From Apteryx mantelli (lineage: Eukaryota; Chordata; Aves; Apterygiformes; Apterygidae), in contig NC_089978.1 of the NCBI RefSeq assembly GCF_036417845.1, positions 161,631,962 to 161,695,961 on the forward strand: a stretch of 64,000 nucleotides of DNA, read 5' to 3'. The notes under the pieces were generated by a model. The model made no database searches. It was not told the origin of the DNA and saw only the letters and a program-made list of their open reading frames with translations. Below are positions 36,201-49,241 of the stretch, piece after piece. The stretch's first letter is position 1; every line of letters starts with the position of its first letter. The translations under genes were made by a program, and so were the position numbers.

Positions 36201-39200
36201 CTCATGCTTGAGGCCTGAACCCTTGGAGGCCTTATAAAGAGCCTGGGCTCAGGCCAGAGCTGCAGGTGACCCTTGGGAGCTCAGGTGCCCAACAGCCCGG
36301 TGCAGCATCCAAGTCCTTTACTAGCTTTAGGCACTTACCATCCTCCTATATTTATCTTATAAACCAGTGTTTTCTAAATTCAGGTTTATTCCTGATACTG
36401 CTTTTTGTAGCCTCTGAATAAACCTCACTGCAATCAATTTGCTCTTATTTGAGTCACTGGCTATATCAGTAGTGACAGACACTTTGTCTCCTGGATCCAG
36501 TACAGAAGCCTGACTCTTTCTGTGGCCCAGCATCAATTTCTAGCATGTCCATCTCCAGGCAAAAATGGAAGTACTACAGTAATTAGCAATGCTATGGTAA
36601 ATAGTAATGCTACAGCACTTCCAGAACACTATCATCAGCAGGGAGCCAAAACTGAGACCCATCTTTTCTTTAACGCAACCCTCTGCTGCACTGAACTCAG
36701 AGTCAGTCTTTATTAGCTGTAGTGCTGTTAGAAAGCCCGGTCCAGATCTTCATGTGCACCTTAGTTCTGCTTCACTTACCTGAAAAGAGAGGTTTTAGAG
36801 TATCTTTGCACAGGGGCAGCCAGGATTTAGTCTGTGAGCTCCTCCACTTTCTGAGAGATTTCAGGTCTGCCGCATACCTAGAGGCTGCCAGAGTGTGGCA
36901 CAATTCATCGTTTTACTGTGCCACCTCTCAAATGTCCTTCTGGTGGACAGGCCAGTGCACAACAGAGCTTGATGGGGTCTGTACCGGGCAGGGAGTTCCC
37001 CCTTGGAAGAGGAATTGGGCTGCTTTAATGAGGCCTCTCTGCACTGCTGCTTCATGGGAGTTTTATTTTTCAGTACTGGACTTTAATTTGAATCTAAAAT
37101 TCAAATCAGAGTGCAATGAACGCCCACCTGGAGCATGGGAATTAAAAAAAGAGCCACACGAGCAATAGTAAACAGAGTTGCCCAAGTTTCCCACCTCTCT
37201 GGTTTTATCATCTGGAGATCAAACACTAAAAAAAGCCTCTGTGCTGAAACATCTGACAAAAAATGGACCTCGCTGAAAGATTTTCACTGACATTTTTCTG
37301 TGATGGGAAAAGCAACTCCTTGGGCAATATTTTCCTGCCTGTTTTTCATCAAAATACAATCTTGGTTAACACAGAGGGGCTACCCTAACAGTCTTGGGTT
37401 AAAAAGAAGTGGAGAAAAAAAACCCTCTGAAACACTAAGGTTTAACCCCAACTCAGCTTTTGTCAACTGGGTGGAATTACTGAGTTTTGGAAACACTGTC
37501 AAAACTGAAATTTATTCCAAAGTTTGCTATGGGAAAATCGTATCATTTTTAGCAGGTCTAGTAAAAATCCTCAGCTGTTTGCTAGAAGAGAGAGAGAGGA
37601 ACAGCTTTGTCCCCAGCAAGGCAGTAACTGGGTACCTCCACTCTGCCTGTCCTTGGAATTACACAGGCTCCAAATTGGCAAGATTCACCAGGTAATCCGT
37701 TTTCAGTAGGGACTTCTAGAGAAACTATCAGACCAATCCAAGAATAATAAAAACAATAATTATAGATTTTCTCTCACTACAGAACAAATGCATTTCAATA
37801 CCTCTTGCAGGGATTTATCATGCATAAGTATGAAGTAGACTTTTTTTACTGCTCCTTCTTGCTCTTTTAGTCACGATACAGTTTTCAAAACATGATGCTC
37901 CACACTCAAAGACTAAATCCTTAGCTGTTAGAAAATGGGATAACTCAGCTAATTCCCTCTGCAGCTCTACTGATTTGCACCAGCCCAGGATCAGCCCCAT
38001 AATACTACCTAGGCACAGAGTGGAGCTGTTTTAATTCTTTATTCTTGTTTGATTTCAGTTCCAAAGCCAAAGCCATCTTACAAAGTGCATGCTTAAAAAT
38101 GAGTCAAAACCCATTATATTTATACTATTTAATCATAAGCAAGTTAGATGAGCTTTTCTGTGATAACAGCTTCTGATATTGGTACCTCTTTCTTGTGCTG
38201 GCTTAAAACTTGCAAAATCTCCTTGTATTCCTTTGAACTCCCTTGGGAGATTAAAAAGAAATACTTCAGTTAACACTCCCTCATTTCGTTTTTAAAGGTC
38301 ACGCTTAGAGCTGGCAGTTGTTATAGGAGCTGTCCTCTGTAAAGAAAAGTCTTAACTAGCCAGGCACAGACTTAACCTCACCATCGAAAAACTAACATTG
38401 TCACTAGGATATGGAGAAACCATGGTGAAGAACTAGCAACAGCTAGACCACGGCAGAATGAGCAGTCGGCATCTGCTCAGTGGGCCTTTATCATGCAGTG
38501 TTGTATGTACGGTTCAAAATGCACAGAACGATTGTTGAAATGATGTAGACAAATTGACTCAAATTAGTTTAGCATGGGCCACGCAAAGTTTAAGCTTGTG
38601 GAGCCCAGACACATAGCAACAGCCACAGCACTTTGGAAGACGGTGCATTAGAAGCTCTAGCAGAAAAGGACCATTCCAGCCCGTGTTCGCAGGGTTTGCT
38701 TTTGTGTGTGTTTGCTGCTTTTCTTTTAATTTTGCGTGGCTCTAGAAAGTGTTGGCAGAAGCAATACCTGCTGAAGACTACACTAGCACCAATAATTTCA
38801 TAGAAGTACTTGTAAGCTTTAATGTCATTTTATACTTCCTTAATCTTTTGACTGTTACTTAATGACAAACAAATCCCCAAAGAACTGGAAAAAAAAAGCT
38901 TAAAAGGATTTTGAGATTGTGTTCTCTGCTTTCAGTCAAACTGTCCCAAATCCTGCCAACACAATTCTCTAGTGCCCTGTGACACCCCGCCCCAGACCAC
39001 CAGGAGTGAGTTTCTTATTGTATTTACAGTAATCTAATTACACCAGTTCTTCAATTCACAGCCAGCTTTGGTATACAGACCTTAGCAAGGACTGTCCTCT
39101 CAGTAGAGATTGCAAACTTTAATCTTTTAAACTAACACACTCACAGAAACCCCCCCACCAAAGTTTTGAAATGCCTATGTAGCTACTAAGAAGTGTTTCC

Positions 39201-40063
39201 CCCCCAACTCCCGCCAACACTTCTTGTGTTTTGTCAAGTTTTCTTTTGTGCCAACTAACTGCCTAAACGTAATTCTGGAGTTCCTAAGAGATAATATTTT
39301 GTAAGGTTATAAACGGATGATCAAAAGCAGGTGGCCTGCTAGCGAAATTCTTTTTTTAAAAAGAAATGTTTCTAAAAGTTTCTCTATATTTCTTAAAATT
39401 TTTGAATGTCTACATGTATTTCTGTAGTAGAAGAAGCAGCTAGGTGGAGGAAATAAGGACTAAACATTTTACTTAAAAATGAAATGTGGTCTCTGCTTAA
39501 AATTTTTATTGCCCCAAATCAATTGATACAAATTTTAAAGCTGATAAACTTAATTTAGAAGAATTGCATAACAAAAATAGGTGGAGTTGCTATATATTCA
39601 AAATGTCAAGAAATGAATACAGAAAAGATTGTTTTATATGAAGGAAAATACAAAACAAAAGCAGAATCCTCGATGAATTAGCAAATCTGTACCTTCTAGT
39701 GTGTCATTACAGCCATCTAGCTATATACGGAAGTACTGCACTATTCGGTTTCATTCCCGTCACAGGTTTTCCATTTAAATCTTTTAAAGTAATACTAGGT
39801 TTACCAGTGCACATCATATGGAAGCCTCAGAGATCCTTTCCTCCAGTCCACCATTCGGCTCTCACAGTACTGTGAGCTCTACTCACCTACAGCCTAATCT
39901 TGAACTCACTAAAGTTAATAAATCTTCACTCCCAGAAGACAGCAGGAATAATTTAGGCCCAGTATTACTATAAAAGACAGGTCTCCCCCATTACTGGGTC
40001 TTTTACAAGATGTACAAAAGACAGAAATACATGTATATTCATGTTTCCTTTGAAAGTATTTCA

Positions 40064-40343
40064 AATCACAGAATCACAGAATCACAGAATCACTGAGGTT
40101 GGAAGGGACCTCTGGAGATCATCTAGTCCAACCCCCCTGCTCAAGCAGGGTCACCTAGAGCACATTGCACAGGATTGCATCCAGGCGCATTTTGAATATC
40201 TCCAGAGAAGGAGACTCCACCACCTCTCGGGGCAACCTGTTCCAGTGCTCTGTCACCCTCACAGTGAAAAAGTTTTTCCTCATGTTAAGATGGAAGTGTC
40301 TGTGTTTCAGTTTGTGCCCATTGCCTCGCGTCCTGTCGCTCCT
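40064..40343 (-). mobile_element. CR1 LINE, 5'-truncated 3' end, minus strand
   Basis: The plus strand begins with tandem AATCACAG units, the reverse complement of the 8-bp ATTCTGTG repeats that end avian CR1, then the usual CR1 3' UTR words (gttggaagggacct, atcatctagtccaa). On the minus strand 40155-40388 is open and contains the typical C-terminal end of the CR1 ORF2 reverse-transcriptase protein ([20 protein letters not shown], then [11 protein letters not shown]). Recognisable similarity stops near 40343, so only about 280 bp remain. 5' truncation is normal for CR1; it is a dead copy. Confidence 0.93.
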
Positions 40344-41084
40344 TATCCTTATTTTGGGTTTCAGTATTCTGTGAGGCTCATCAATCATTTTGCTTCTAAA
40401 TACACACCAGCATTCCCTGTCATGTTAGAAATGTGTAAACACTTAATTCCTACTATTGAGATTTATTGGTAGCAAGCTGAAATGAGCTGGACAGTCAAAC
40501 CTCTGCTATTTCCTACTGTCTTCTGTGAACCTTAAAAAACTGGGAACCAAGTAGTATCTTTTCTGGTCTCACATTCACACTTGAAGAGCTGGCTCTAAGG
40601 CACCTTTACGATGTTTTCCTCTGAACAAGCTGGCCATGATAATATTAGATAAATGAAGCAATTATTTCATCCAGTTTGTAAAAATTTTTTTCTTCTAGGT
40701 AATATATATGCTCTGCTCAGTCTGGGGAACTGCAGAATAATGAAACAGCTCTGAAAAGGTCATATGAAAGAGTAAGAGACAGCAGCTGCTTGGAAACCTC
40801 CCAACTTTCATCAAAGTGTTATGGAAATGGCAGATTGTATGTAGTAGTTTATTTCTGTGAGATCTAATTTAAATTTTAATCTCTGGGATAATATTTCTAA
40901 TCCTCCCACTCCAGTAATTTATCAGGTTGGACAGGGTACAAGAAATACTCCTACTCTTACACAAGCTAAGTTCTTTACCAATCTGGAAGATATTCTTGTG
41001 CGAGGGACTTAGTCTGCACTAATAAAGGGAAAATGTAATGTGTTGCTTCCGAAAGGAGGTGTGGAACGGAGAAAAGTGTGCGAA

Positions 41085-41097
41085 TGCCATCTGCTGG
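41085..41097 (-). promoter_or_regulatory. CTCF-like binding site
   Basis: The minus strand reads CCAGCAGATGGCA, which fits the vertebrate CTCF core CCASYAGRKGGCR at all 13 positions. Sites like this are common by chance at low rate; binding depends on chromatin. Confidence 0.45.
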
Positions 41098-44000
41098 CTT
41101 GATAAAAAACATGACCCCTAGCAACTGTTGCTGCTGTCTTTGAAGATGGATGTGGAGGGCCAGATCTCATTTCTTGTACTGGCATGACCCAGTTAAATTA
41201 GTCCATATTCAGACACATGTAAATAAAAGAAGAATCCAGCTAGCATTATATTAGCCGTATCTGCCTTAATGTGTATGTCTCTGCTCAAGCATTAGGTTTC
41301 TTTAATGCTTTATGTCACCAGGGTTTAGCTAGATTAGAAAAAGAGCATCTGTGCTTGCAGTTGGGAAGTACTTTTATTCAGTACCATGTTTAGGAGTACT
41401 AATCCTCATGTAAGTTTATAGCCCTGAGATTATTGTTTTATTTGATACATGTAATGCTACACATACACAGAGGGTGCTGTATGGCAAAGCCAGCTTTCAC
41501 CTAGAAGATTTAATCTCCCTCTAGTCAGCCGAGATGGGCAGGGGTTTTTTAACAAGCAACTCTAAGTGTCCTTTCTGGACTGCACTGACATGCCGTGCCG
41601 TGCTGAGACAACTTTGTGTGTGTGTGTGAGATTTTGGAGTTCAAAATGGCCAAAATACTGAGGGGGCTCTCTCACAGCCTGCCGGAGCAGTGATTTTATA
41701 GCCAAGGGTGTGTGGCATGCCCTGAGGTGTGGTATGAAGGCACCTGAGGACGTAAGGTCTGCTGGAATGGCATCTGAGCTGAAGTTGGTGTGGTTGACAC
41801 CGTACAGTCTGGCAGGAGTGGGCCCTGCAGTGAACTATCCCATCAAACGTAGCTGGGAGAAACCAGCTCCCTTTCTCAGGGGAACAGCTCAGCTTGCTCC
41901 AGAAGGGAGTCTGGAGCTCACCCAGGAGGTGCCCAGGAGGGACTGGGTGAAACACAAAGCAGCCCAGACTGGCAGAGCTCCATCGGAGCCTCTGCCAGCT
42001 ATAGGGGTCAGCCTCTGTGAATATCTTCTTTAGTGTTAAAAGTACAAAGAACAGCAGCATAAAAGTGTGTTTTTAAAATTAAACCATAGACTACAGGATA
42101 GCATAGATTCCAATCATTTGCAGTGGTTAAACCATCATGAATTTTAGAAATATTTCATAAGTACTTTAGGGTCTCTCTTCTCAGCAGGTTCCTGCAGAAG
42201 CTGATAATTCAGCTTGGAGCATGACATCAAAAGGTAAGCTCTACATTAATACATCAAGCCCATGCCATGTATGCGTGCTGGCAGAGACCCTTAACTGATC
42301 TACCCTTATAGTGGTGGGCCAAGGAATCAGAAAATAAAAACTGGGCCTGAGTCCTCACCATTGCTTGTTCTTCTTTCCTGGGCCGAACTCATGGTCCAGG
42401 TGGGGGGAGGAAAAGGCTTCTTGCTAGGCTCATCCCTAGGTTTATGCAGAGCTGTTTGAGTATGGGCACTGCTCTCTCTGAGCTTCTGCTGTCTGGCAAA
42501 AAAACCTGACGAGAAATGGATGGACCCACACTGTCTTCTCATTTCTTTTTTGTGAGACCAAAGCAGAGAGACACCAGCTGCTTAGGGACCTTCCAGCTCA
42601 CATCAAAGTCTGTGAGGAAACATCGTGTTGCAGCTGGAGACAGTACTTTTTATTTCAGCACTGCAAGGCTCAGCCTTTCAAAACTTGATGTGGACCTCCT
42701 TGACTTAAGAAAAAAAATACCCAATGTTGAGCAGGTTTTACTTGCCTTTACTTGCCTTATGACTCCTGAGCTTTTAACATTCACAAAGAACCCATTTCCT
42801 CTCCACAGTATTGCTCCAGATGCCATAAGATGTCAGCACTGATACAACAGCACCAACCAGGGCGTGTGATTTTTTCTGTACAGAGATAGGACTGGCTCAG
42901 GTGCTTTTGCTCAGAAATGTTAGCGTGTGATTTAGAGAGCATGTTTGCAGTTTATAATCAAAATTATCATAAATATTTTCATTTTATAATCAACAAATAT
43001 TCAGAACATTCCCTTTTTACATGTTTGATAATTCTCTTGATTCTATACATTAACAAATAGTGCCATCTCCCTCGTACTCCCTGTCCCCATAATGACAGGT
43101 GAATATGATGCACTTTATTTTTCCAAGAATGATCCATTCTTGTGAGGCTTTACCTGTTCCATGGTTCTACTCGGAGTAAGTAAGTTCTGAATTTTTTTTA
43201 GTTTAGATACCTTGTGTTGTTCAGAGATGACTCACAGTCAAGCAAGCTGAGAAGATTGTTGTCATCTATTGCCTATACTCTACATGATCCGCATTAGGTA
43301 ATACGGTCAGGGCCATCCATGTAGTTAATGATGGGAAGTGGTTAATGCTGGGTCAGTGATGAGATATGATTAATGAAGGAAAAAAGATCATAGAACTGCA
43401 AAGTCACCAAGGGCCTTGGGAAGCACTAGTATAAAAACTCCATAAGCTCTCCTAACCCCAAGCCTACGGCCACCTTTTTGCCCCCACCTCCTTGCTGGTA
43501 AATCCATGCAGAACAGCAAGAATTTCCAAATGACCTAATGTGAGAACCCAGCAGAGCCCTGGGTCCCACTGTGAGAGCCCAGGCTGGCCACCCACACCAC
43601 CTCCTACGTCCGGCCTGCATCCGCTCCAGAAGCCATAAAATATAAGTAATGAATTATACCACTGCCATCCTCATCATCACAATTATTATTTTTATTCTTT
43701 TCCTGAAATGAAAAAGGAATTAAAGCAAGAATAGAGTTTGATCAGAATGAAGAGGAAATGGGGAGAAGGAAGGAAACTATACCCTGCATAGAGAAGAAGG
43801 CCACAAAACTACAATGCAGAATTTAGACGCAATTGTATACGTTTGGCATTTCCCTGGGACTGTCTTTGACAGTGTTCACGGGGTTGAATGCAGGATTTGT
43901 GAAAATGAAAGGCTTCCCTTACTTTTGAATGTTCCTTTTATTGCCTCTATATACCAGCTCATAGGTATGGAGTGATCATGCAGAGATCAGGCACAGCATT

Positions 44001-46528
44001 AGAAAAGCATAGGGTCCTAAAATGTTCACTTCTTAGCAGTATCAGGAACATCTTATTTCTTATTTAAAATAAGTAAGTGGTTTACAGTTCAGAATAGAAA
44101 TGAAACTATTATTTTTGAGTATTACCATTCCTGTTTTTAAAACTGTATTTTTCATATTGATTTTTTATTTGTAGGAATAAACACCGTAATAACAGAAGCA
44201 GTCTCTGGCACGTCACTACTGCGACATGCTCACACTGATGATCAGTGGCAAACAGCACTGGGTCTCCTGCTTAACAGCTGGCAGCACACAGACCACTTAC
44301 TGGACCTTAAGACAGATCCTGGAGTGTTTTACTGTTACATTGTCCACCTCTGGAAGGAACCAAGAGAATATTAAAGCACTTGGTTATCTATATACTGGTA
44401 ATTAAATAACTGTAACCAAGTATGGAGATATCTATCTACTTGATTTTCCAAACGCTTGGAGCTCTCATCAGTCCACTGGGAAGCATAAGGAAGCAGAGCA
44501 GGGAGCTGAACGTCTAATTAAACTGATGGACGGTTATGTAGGCAGCTCTGCAGAGACCCCTTGGGAGACAAAAGGAAGGAAAGAAGTGCTCAGCACCCTT
44601 ACCATCCTGGGGTTTTGCTTCATTTCATTTGCAACCTCAAAAACATGGAGGGACTTTTTGTTTTGTAGATCTGTAAATCTGGTCCTGTTAATGTTTTGTA
44701 TTTTATAATAAGAATGGAGGCATGGTAGAGAGAGATTTGAGGAGCTGCCTCAATGTTTAACACATCTTGTTATTTTAAATGTCAATCTTTTGGGGAGGTT
44801 CCTGTGCCAGCAATTTTCTTCAGAGGCTGGAAGCTATGACTAGTGGGTGAACATAAACCCAACTTTTAATCAGTCCACCTTCCACCTTTATAAAACAAAA
44901 CAAAAAACTTATACATACCCCAAATAAGTAGAACACACAAGTGGAGAACAGCAAGGACTTCTTATTTAGAATAGGAAAAAAGACTAAATCCTTCCATAAG
45001 AGTTGCTGCACTTCTATGCAGCACACCACACCTTGGAGACTCAACAGCAATGTTATCATCTATACCTATTTATTCAAGGCAGGGATCTGACCTTTCCAGG
45101 CTTATTTATTTCAGCAAACTCTGTTCATGCTACTAATGACCAGTCATATTTATAAGAGTTGCAAGACTGTAATATAAAATAATTGCTGATAATATAAAAA
45201 ATGTGTGATAGGAGGAGCAATAATTTTCCTATTATCATGTGACTATTTTTTTCTTTAAGAGTATAGATTAATTTGTACTCTGAGAAATTACTTCAATTAT
45301 TTTGATCATTTTCTTATCAAAGGTACATTTTGAAATTGGCAACCACACTTCCACAGATATGAAGGTTTTTTGTGATCTTTACAACAAATCTTAGTGACTT
45401 GATTAAATGGTATTATAGTATTATTGAATAATATTATTGAAATCATCTTGTTCCAGGTTTCTCACCATCTACCCAGATCCTTCTCTCAGCTGTGTGGAGG
45501 AAACACAACCCACAGGTTGAGCAACAAGTCCAGACAGCTTCAGGGTTTGGGTGGCTTCAGTCTTGGCACTTGGCCCCAAAATGACCTGGTGTCGTGACTT
45601 TTAAAATGAGGACAATAAAATCTATCCACCTTTGTAAACACCAATTAGCCAGATGGTTGAATAGTCATATGTAAATTTTAAATATTAATTAAACTGAGAC
45701 AGGGCATGAGGTAATCGCAAAGCATACGCTACTTTAGACTGGCTCATTAACAGCTCTGCTACTGGAACCAGTTTTCTCATGCCCCTACAGTAACGAGCTG
45801 GCAGTGCAATCTGCAAAATCATGGTCTTGATCATTTTTTACCATGTAATTATACTATGATAACGGTTTGAACCTGCGTGTACGCACATAACAAAAAGATA
45901 CCTCCAAGCAGTTTACAGTCCAAGACTTAAAAATCTATTGCTTATTTTCAATTTGTATTGGTGTAACTCTGAAGTGAGCTCTACTACGAAAAGGAATTAG
46001 GATACTTAGGCAGCACTGTAGTGGTATTTCAGTAGTTTGTGTGAGCTGCTACTTTTTGAACCATCACCGAAAATCTTGTACAACCAATACCCATCTCTGA
46101 CTTCCTTCTCTTATGTGTTGCAGGCACCCAGTATTCCTAGTAGACAGTTTCACTTTCTACAAGACAAGATGCATCTGCAGGTGAGACGTCACACTAAAGC
46201 AAGCATGTCTGGTCACATGCAATAAACAAATGATATGTGTTTAAGTGGAGTATGGTGGCCTTTCATCCCAACCAGTTTTTGCTATTAAGATAGTGTTGGC
46301 CACTGGATTCACTAACTCCATTCCAGCAAATCTTGGATATTAATCTTCTTTCTTTCCTATTGGCATACTTTTAATCTGGGTTGTCTGCCCAGGAAACCAG
46401 TTTTTAAGCCCCAAGGGAGATTTAGTATGTCCAACTTGCAAAAGCACTGTTCTTGCCTAATCTTTTTCCACTGGCCCTCGCAGGCATGGATCTGTGATAG
46501 CGATGTATTCAAACACACGGCCTCCTAG

Positions 46529-46542
46529 CGAGGAGGTGGCGC
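46529..46542 (+). promoter_or_regulatory. Partial CTCF-like site inside a small palindrome
   Basis: AGGTGGCGC at 46534-46542 matches the 3' half of the CTCF core on the plus strand, while two of the five preceding positions mismatch. It overlaps the palindrome cctcctagcgaggagg. Weaker than the site at 41.09 kb. Confidence 0.25.
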
Positions 46543-48536
46543 CCTGTAAGATCTAGCTTTGGCCTTCGCCTTGGTTACTGCAGTTCATCGTGTCTAGAAA
46601 TAAACCAAATGAACCAGCACATGCAGAAGCTCACGTGCGTCTTGTCGCACTCCTGGCTCTGGTTTCCCGTCAAGTCCAGCTGGTGTTCAGAGACCACACC
46701 AGATGATTTAAGAGGCTGATGTTCTCTCCACAACTTCGACCTTTCACAACAGCTACCTACACTGGGAAAAGTGAAACTGCTAGCCAACAGGGTGAAGCCC
46801 ATAAGTTCAGGAGACATATTTCACATTTTAAATTAAGTTCTGCAATAAAAGAGAACGATTGCTTTCAGGGCTCTTTTCTGTTTACATTGAATCCAATACA
46901 ATGAAACTCTGACCCTGGCTGGAGTCCCCCACAGTTACTGCTACAGTAAAAGTAACCATACTCATAATAATGGCATACAAAATGTATATGTTTTGACCTT
47001 CCTTCAATTATTTTCTGCATCCATAATCATCTAGTGCACTGACAGACATAATCTAACAACCTATAATCTAAATGAAACAACTGTTCGTACATGGGAAAAG
47101 GCTGAATGTTTCATTTTTTCCATTTTAAAATAGTTAAGAAGCTGTTTATATGCTGTTTCTAGTGAAGGAAGGGTATTTATTTAGCATAAAGTCTAAATAA
47201 TACTACAGAAGTCTTTACTGAATACACCCATAGCAGACTATCCTTGAGAAAGTTTATTAAGGAAGCATTTAATGCATGAAAAACAAAATGAGAGAAAAAA
47301 TAGTCACAATGATTACATCTCTCCAACCAAAACCTTTTCCTCAGCTTAAATTTTGGTTTAGCCACCTAAGAGGGACACTGCTAATTTGTTTTCGGTTCTA
47401 CTGTAAAAATGTAAGTCTAAAGTTATTTCAGTTATTACACCTGCCAGGGAGACTCCACTGCAAATTACTGTGGTTTTAGGAGGAAGTTTTCTCTTTCCGT
47501 TGCTGGGCAAAACATGAACGCAAGTTTGTCTGTTTCATTGTAAGTCTATTAAAATTTGAAAAAGATAAGATTTTAATCTCTGCAGTGTCTTTCATTTTCA
47601 GTAAGGCCAGCACTAGGAGGCAAAATATTTTTGGATGCTTCATGCGCTAAAGCTTATGGGTGATTAATTCTCCTTCAGAGAATGCATTCAAGTAACAACT
47701 TTTTCTGCTGCAACCAGAAACATGAAGATACAGGTCTTCCATCTGAAGCAGAGCACAGTACATCAAGAAAGTGCTATGTACACCTGGGCCTTCAGGCAAG
47801 GTATGAACAACAGCAACAAAAAAATCCCCTTATCCGGAAGAACAGAAAAGATAAGAGTGGCAAGCATGTGTCTAACTGTTAGTGCCAGAAAGGTAAATAC
47901 TGTATGAGGTTGGAAAGATGCTGACCTGTCTCTCACCAGGAAGCAAGATCTCACTCCCATGCGTGTGTTATATCTTTAAAGCACACGAGTAACTTAGATA
48001 CCCAGGATGCCTTCAACACCCTGAAAGATCCTGGGGAGTTCTCCAGACTGGACACTACATCTGTTTTTCACTTGGGTTCTCCTGCGTTCCTGTTTTGACT
48101 TGTTCAGTGCCAGAATAAAGGATGTGGTTCATATTTGCTCAAGGGGTCAGCGATGTTGCATCGCTGTATCAGCAGGCTTTGCTGAGGGCCGTGCGCAGAG
48201 CTGCCCTGCTGGGTCTCACTGAAACTCTGCAATAGTCCAGTATTAGCACACGAGGAGGATGGGTCCTTTTCACCTTAATCCCGCACCCACACTATGTACT
48301 TCTGCGCTAATCCAGAAATAAACTAGAGAAGCTGTGACAGATATGAGTCTGGAAAGGGGCACTTCACACAGACCTCTGTGAAAACATGGTGCTCCTTTAT
48401 GTTTTCCATGCAGGAGCTACGTTCACACATTGATGCAGGAATTAATGATTTTCGTCCCTTTTGGAGGAGTCCAAGAAGGATTACCCTCCTCCACACATAC
48501 TGCTTCACGGAGAGCCCAGATCCAAACGGTGGCAAG

Positions 48537-48740
48537 GAAATAAAGAAAAACTTCTTCACTGTGAGGGTGACTGAGCACTGGCACGGGTCGCCCAGAGAGG
48601 TGGTGGAGTCTCCTTCCTTGGAGATGTTCAAAACCCGCCTGGACAGGGTCATGGGCAACCTGCTCTAGGTGCCCCTGGTTGAGCAGGGGGCTGGACTAGC
48701 TGATCTCCAGAGGTCCCTTCCAACCCCAACCGTTCTGTGT
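48537..48740 (+). mobile_element. CR1 LINE, 5'-truncated 3' end, plus strand
   Basis: The sequence reads through the end of CR1 ORF2 ([20 protein letters not shown], then VESPSLEMFKTRLD) to the TAG at 48666-48668, then the CR1 3' UTR (ctgatctccagaggtccctt) and a single terminal ttctgtg unit. About 200 bp survive. It is in the opposite orientation to the copy at 40 kb and ends about 200 bp before the TMEM263 CpG island. Confidence 0.92.
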
Positions 48741-49144
48741 GAGCCAAGCAGGGAGCAGGGCAGCAGAAATGGGGAGGCATCCCAGCTACGAAAGCCTCTT
48801 GACCTTGTAAAGTATCTGCTGGGGTATTTAACACTCCTGTGCGGCCGAGCTCTGTTTCTAAACGCACGTTCAAAGCCCTGACCATGCAACATCTTCCTTG
48901 TCCAACACACGCCTGCACAGCCTGAAAAATCACCGCTCTGCCCCTCCTGGGCGCCCAGCTGCAGCTGTCCGGACCCCAGCTGGAGCGAAGGCTGCGGCGT
49001 CAACGGCGATTTCGGGGCGGGCAGGGCCGCCGGCGGGGCACCCCCCGCGCCCGCGGGCAGCGGGGCCGCCGGCGCCTGCGCGCCCCCCGGGCCGCCGCGG
49101 GGCCGCGCCGGGCGCTGGGGCGGGGTCTGCGGGCGCCGACGGGG

Positions 49145-49162
49145 CGGCGGCGGCGGCGGCGG
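49145..49162. repeat. (CGG)6 trinucleotide tract
   Basis: Six uninterrupted CGG units in the TMEM263 promoter or 5' UTR, about 75 bp before the proposed donor. Short and stable at this length; it may vary in number between individuals. Confidence 0.85.
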
Positions 49163-49226
49163 GCGCCACGTCGGCAGCGGGGAAAGGCGCCGGAGTAAAG
49201 TCTGCAGCGGGCGGGCGGCCGCGCCG

Positions 49227-49241
49227 AGCCGAGCGGTGAGT
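49227..49241 (+). other. TMEM263: Splice donor of the proposed TMEM263 5' UTR exon
   Basis: GCG|GTGAGT with the intron starting at 49236, the best donor inside the CpG island. The matching acceptor would be at 59856, just before the coding exon. The transcription start is not determined; the exon would end at 49235. Confidence 0.5.

Larger units (their letters stand above)
25241..40063. other. Intergenic sequence with no supported gene
   Basis: GC-moderate from about 25.2 to 26.4 kb, then mixed. It contains a G11 run at 31027-31037, a POU octamer with hairpin near 30.63 kb and an inverted SOX pair near 33.2 kb. A short stretch near 27915-27945 (ggaaggttaagaggagactt) resembles an internal CR1 segment, but too little matches to call it. 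Open frames up to 184 codons (29511-30065, minus) show no recognisable protein. Confidence 0.55.
40344..48536. other. Intergenic sequence between the two CR1 copies
   Basis: No supported gene. It holds a (TG)7 tract at 41615-41628, a minus-strand CTCF-like match at 41085-41097 and a plus-strand CTCF-like core near 46529-46542. A GC-richer block at about 41.65-42.03 kb is open on both strands (139 codons minus, 107 codons plus) without recognisable protein; an old LTR fragment is possible but not supported. Confidence 0.55.

Noticed and set aside
40041..40472. 143-codon plus-strand open frame
   Set aside because: It is the antisense of the CR1 ORF2 end; the real reading is on the minus strand.
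41641..42060. Open both strands, GC-richer block as an LTR or endogenous retroviral relic
   Set aside because: No terminal repeats, primer-binding site or viral protein motif could be seen.
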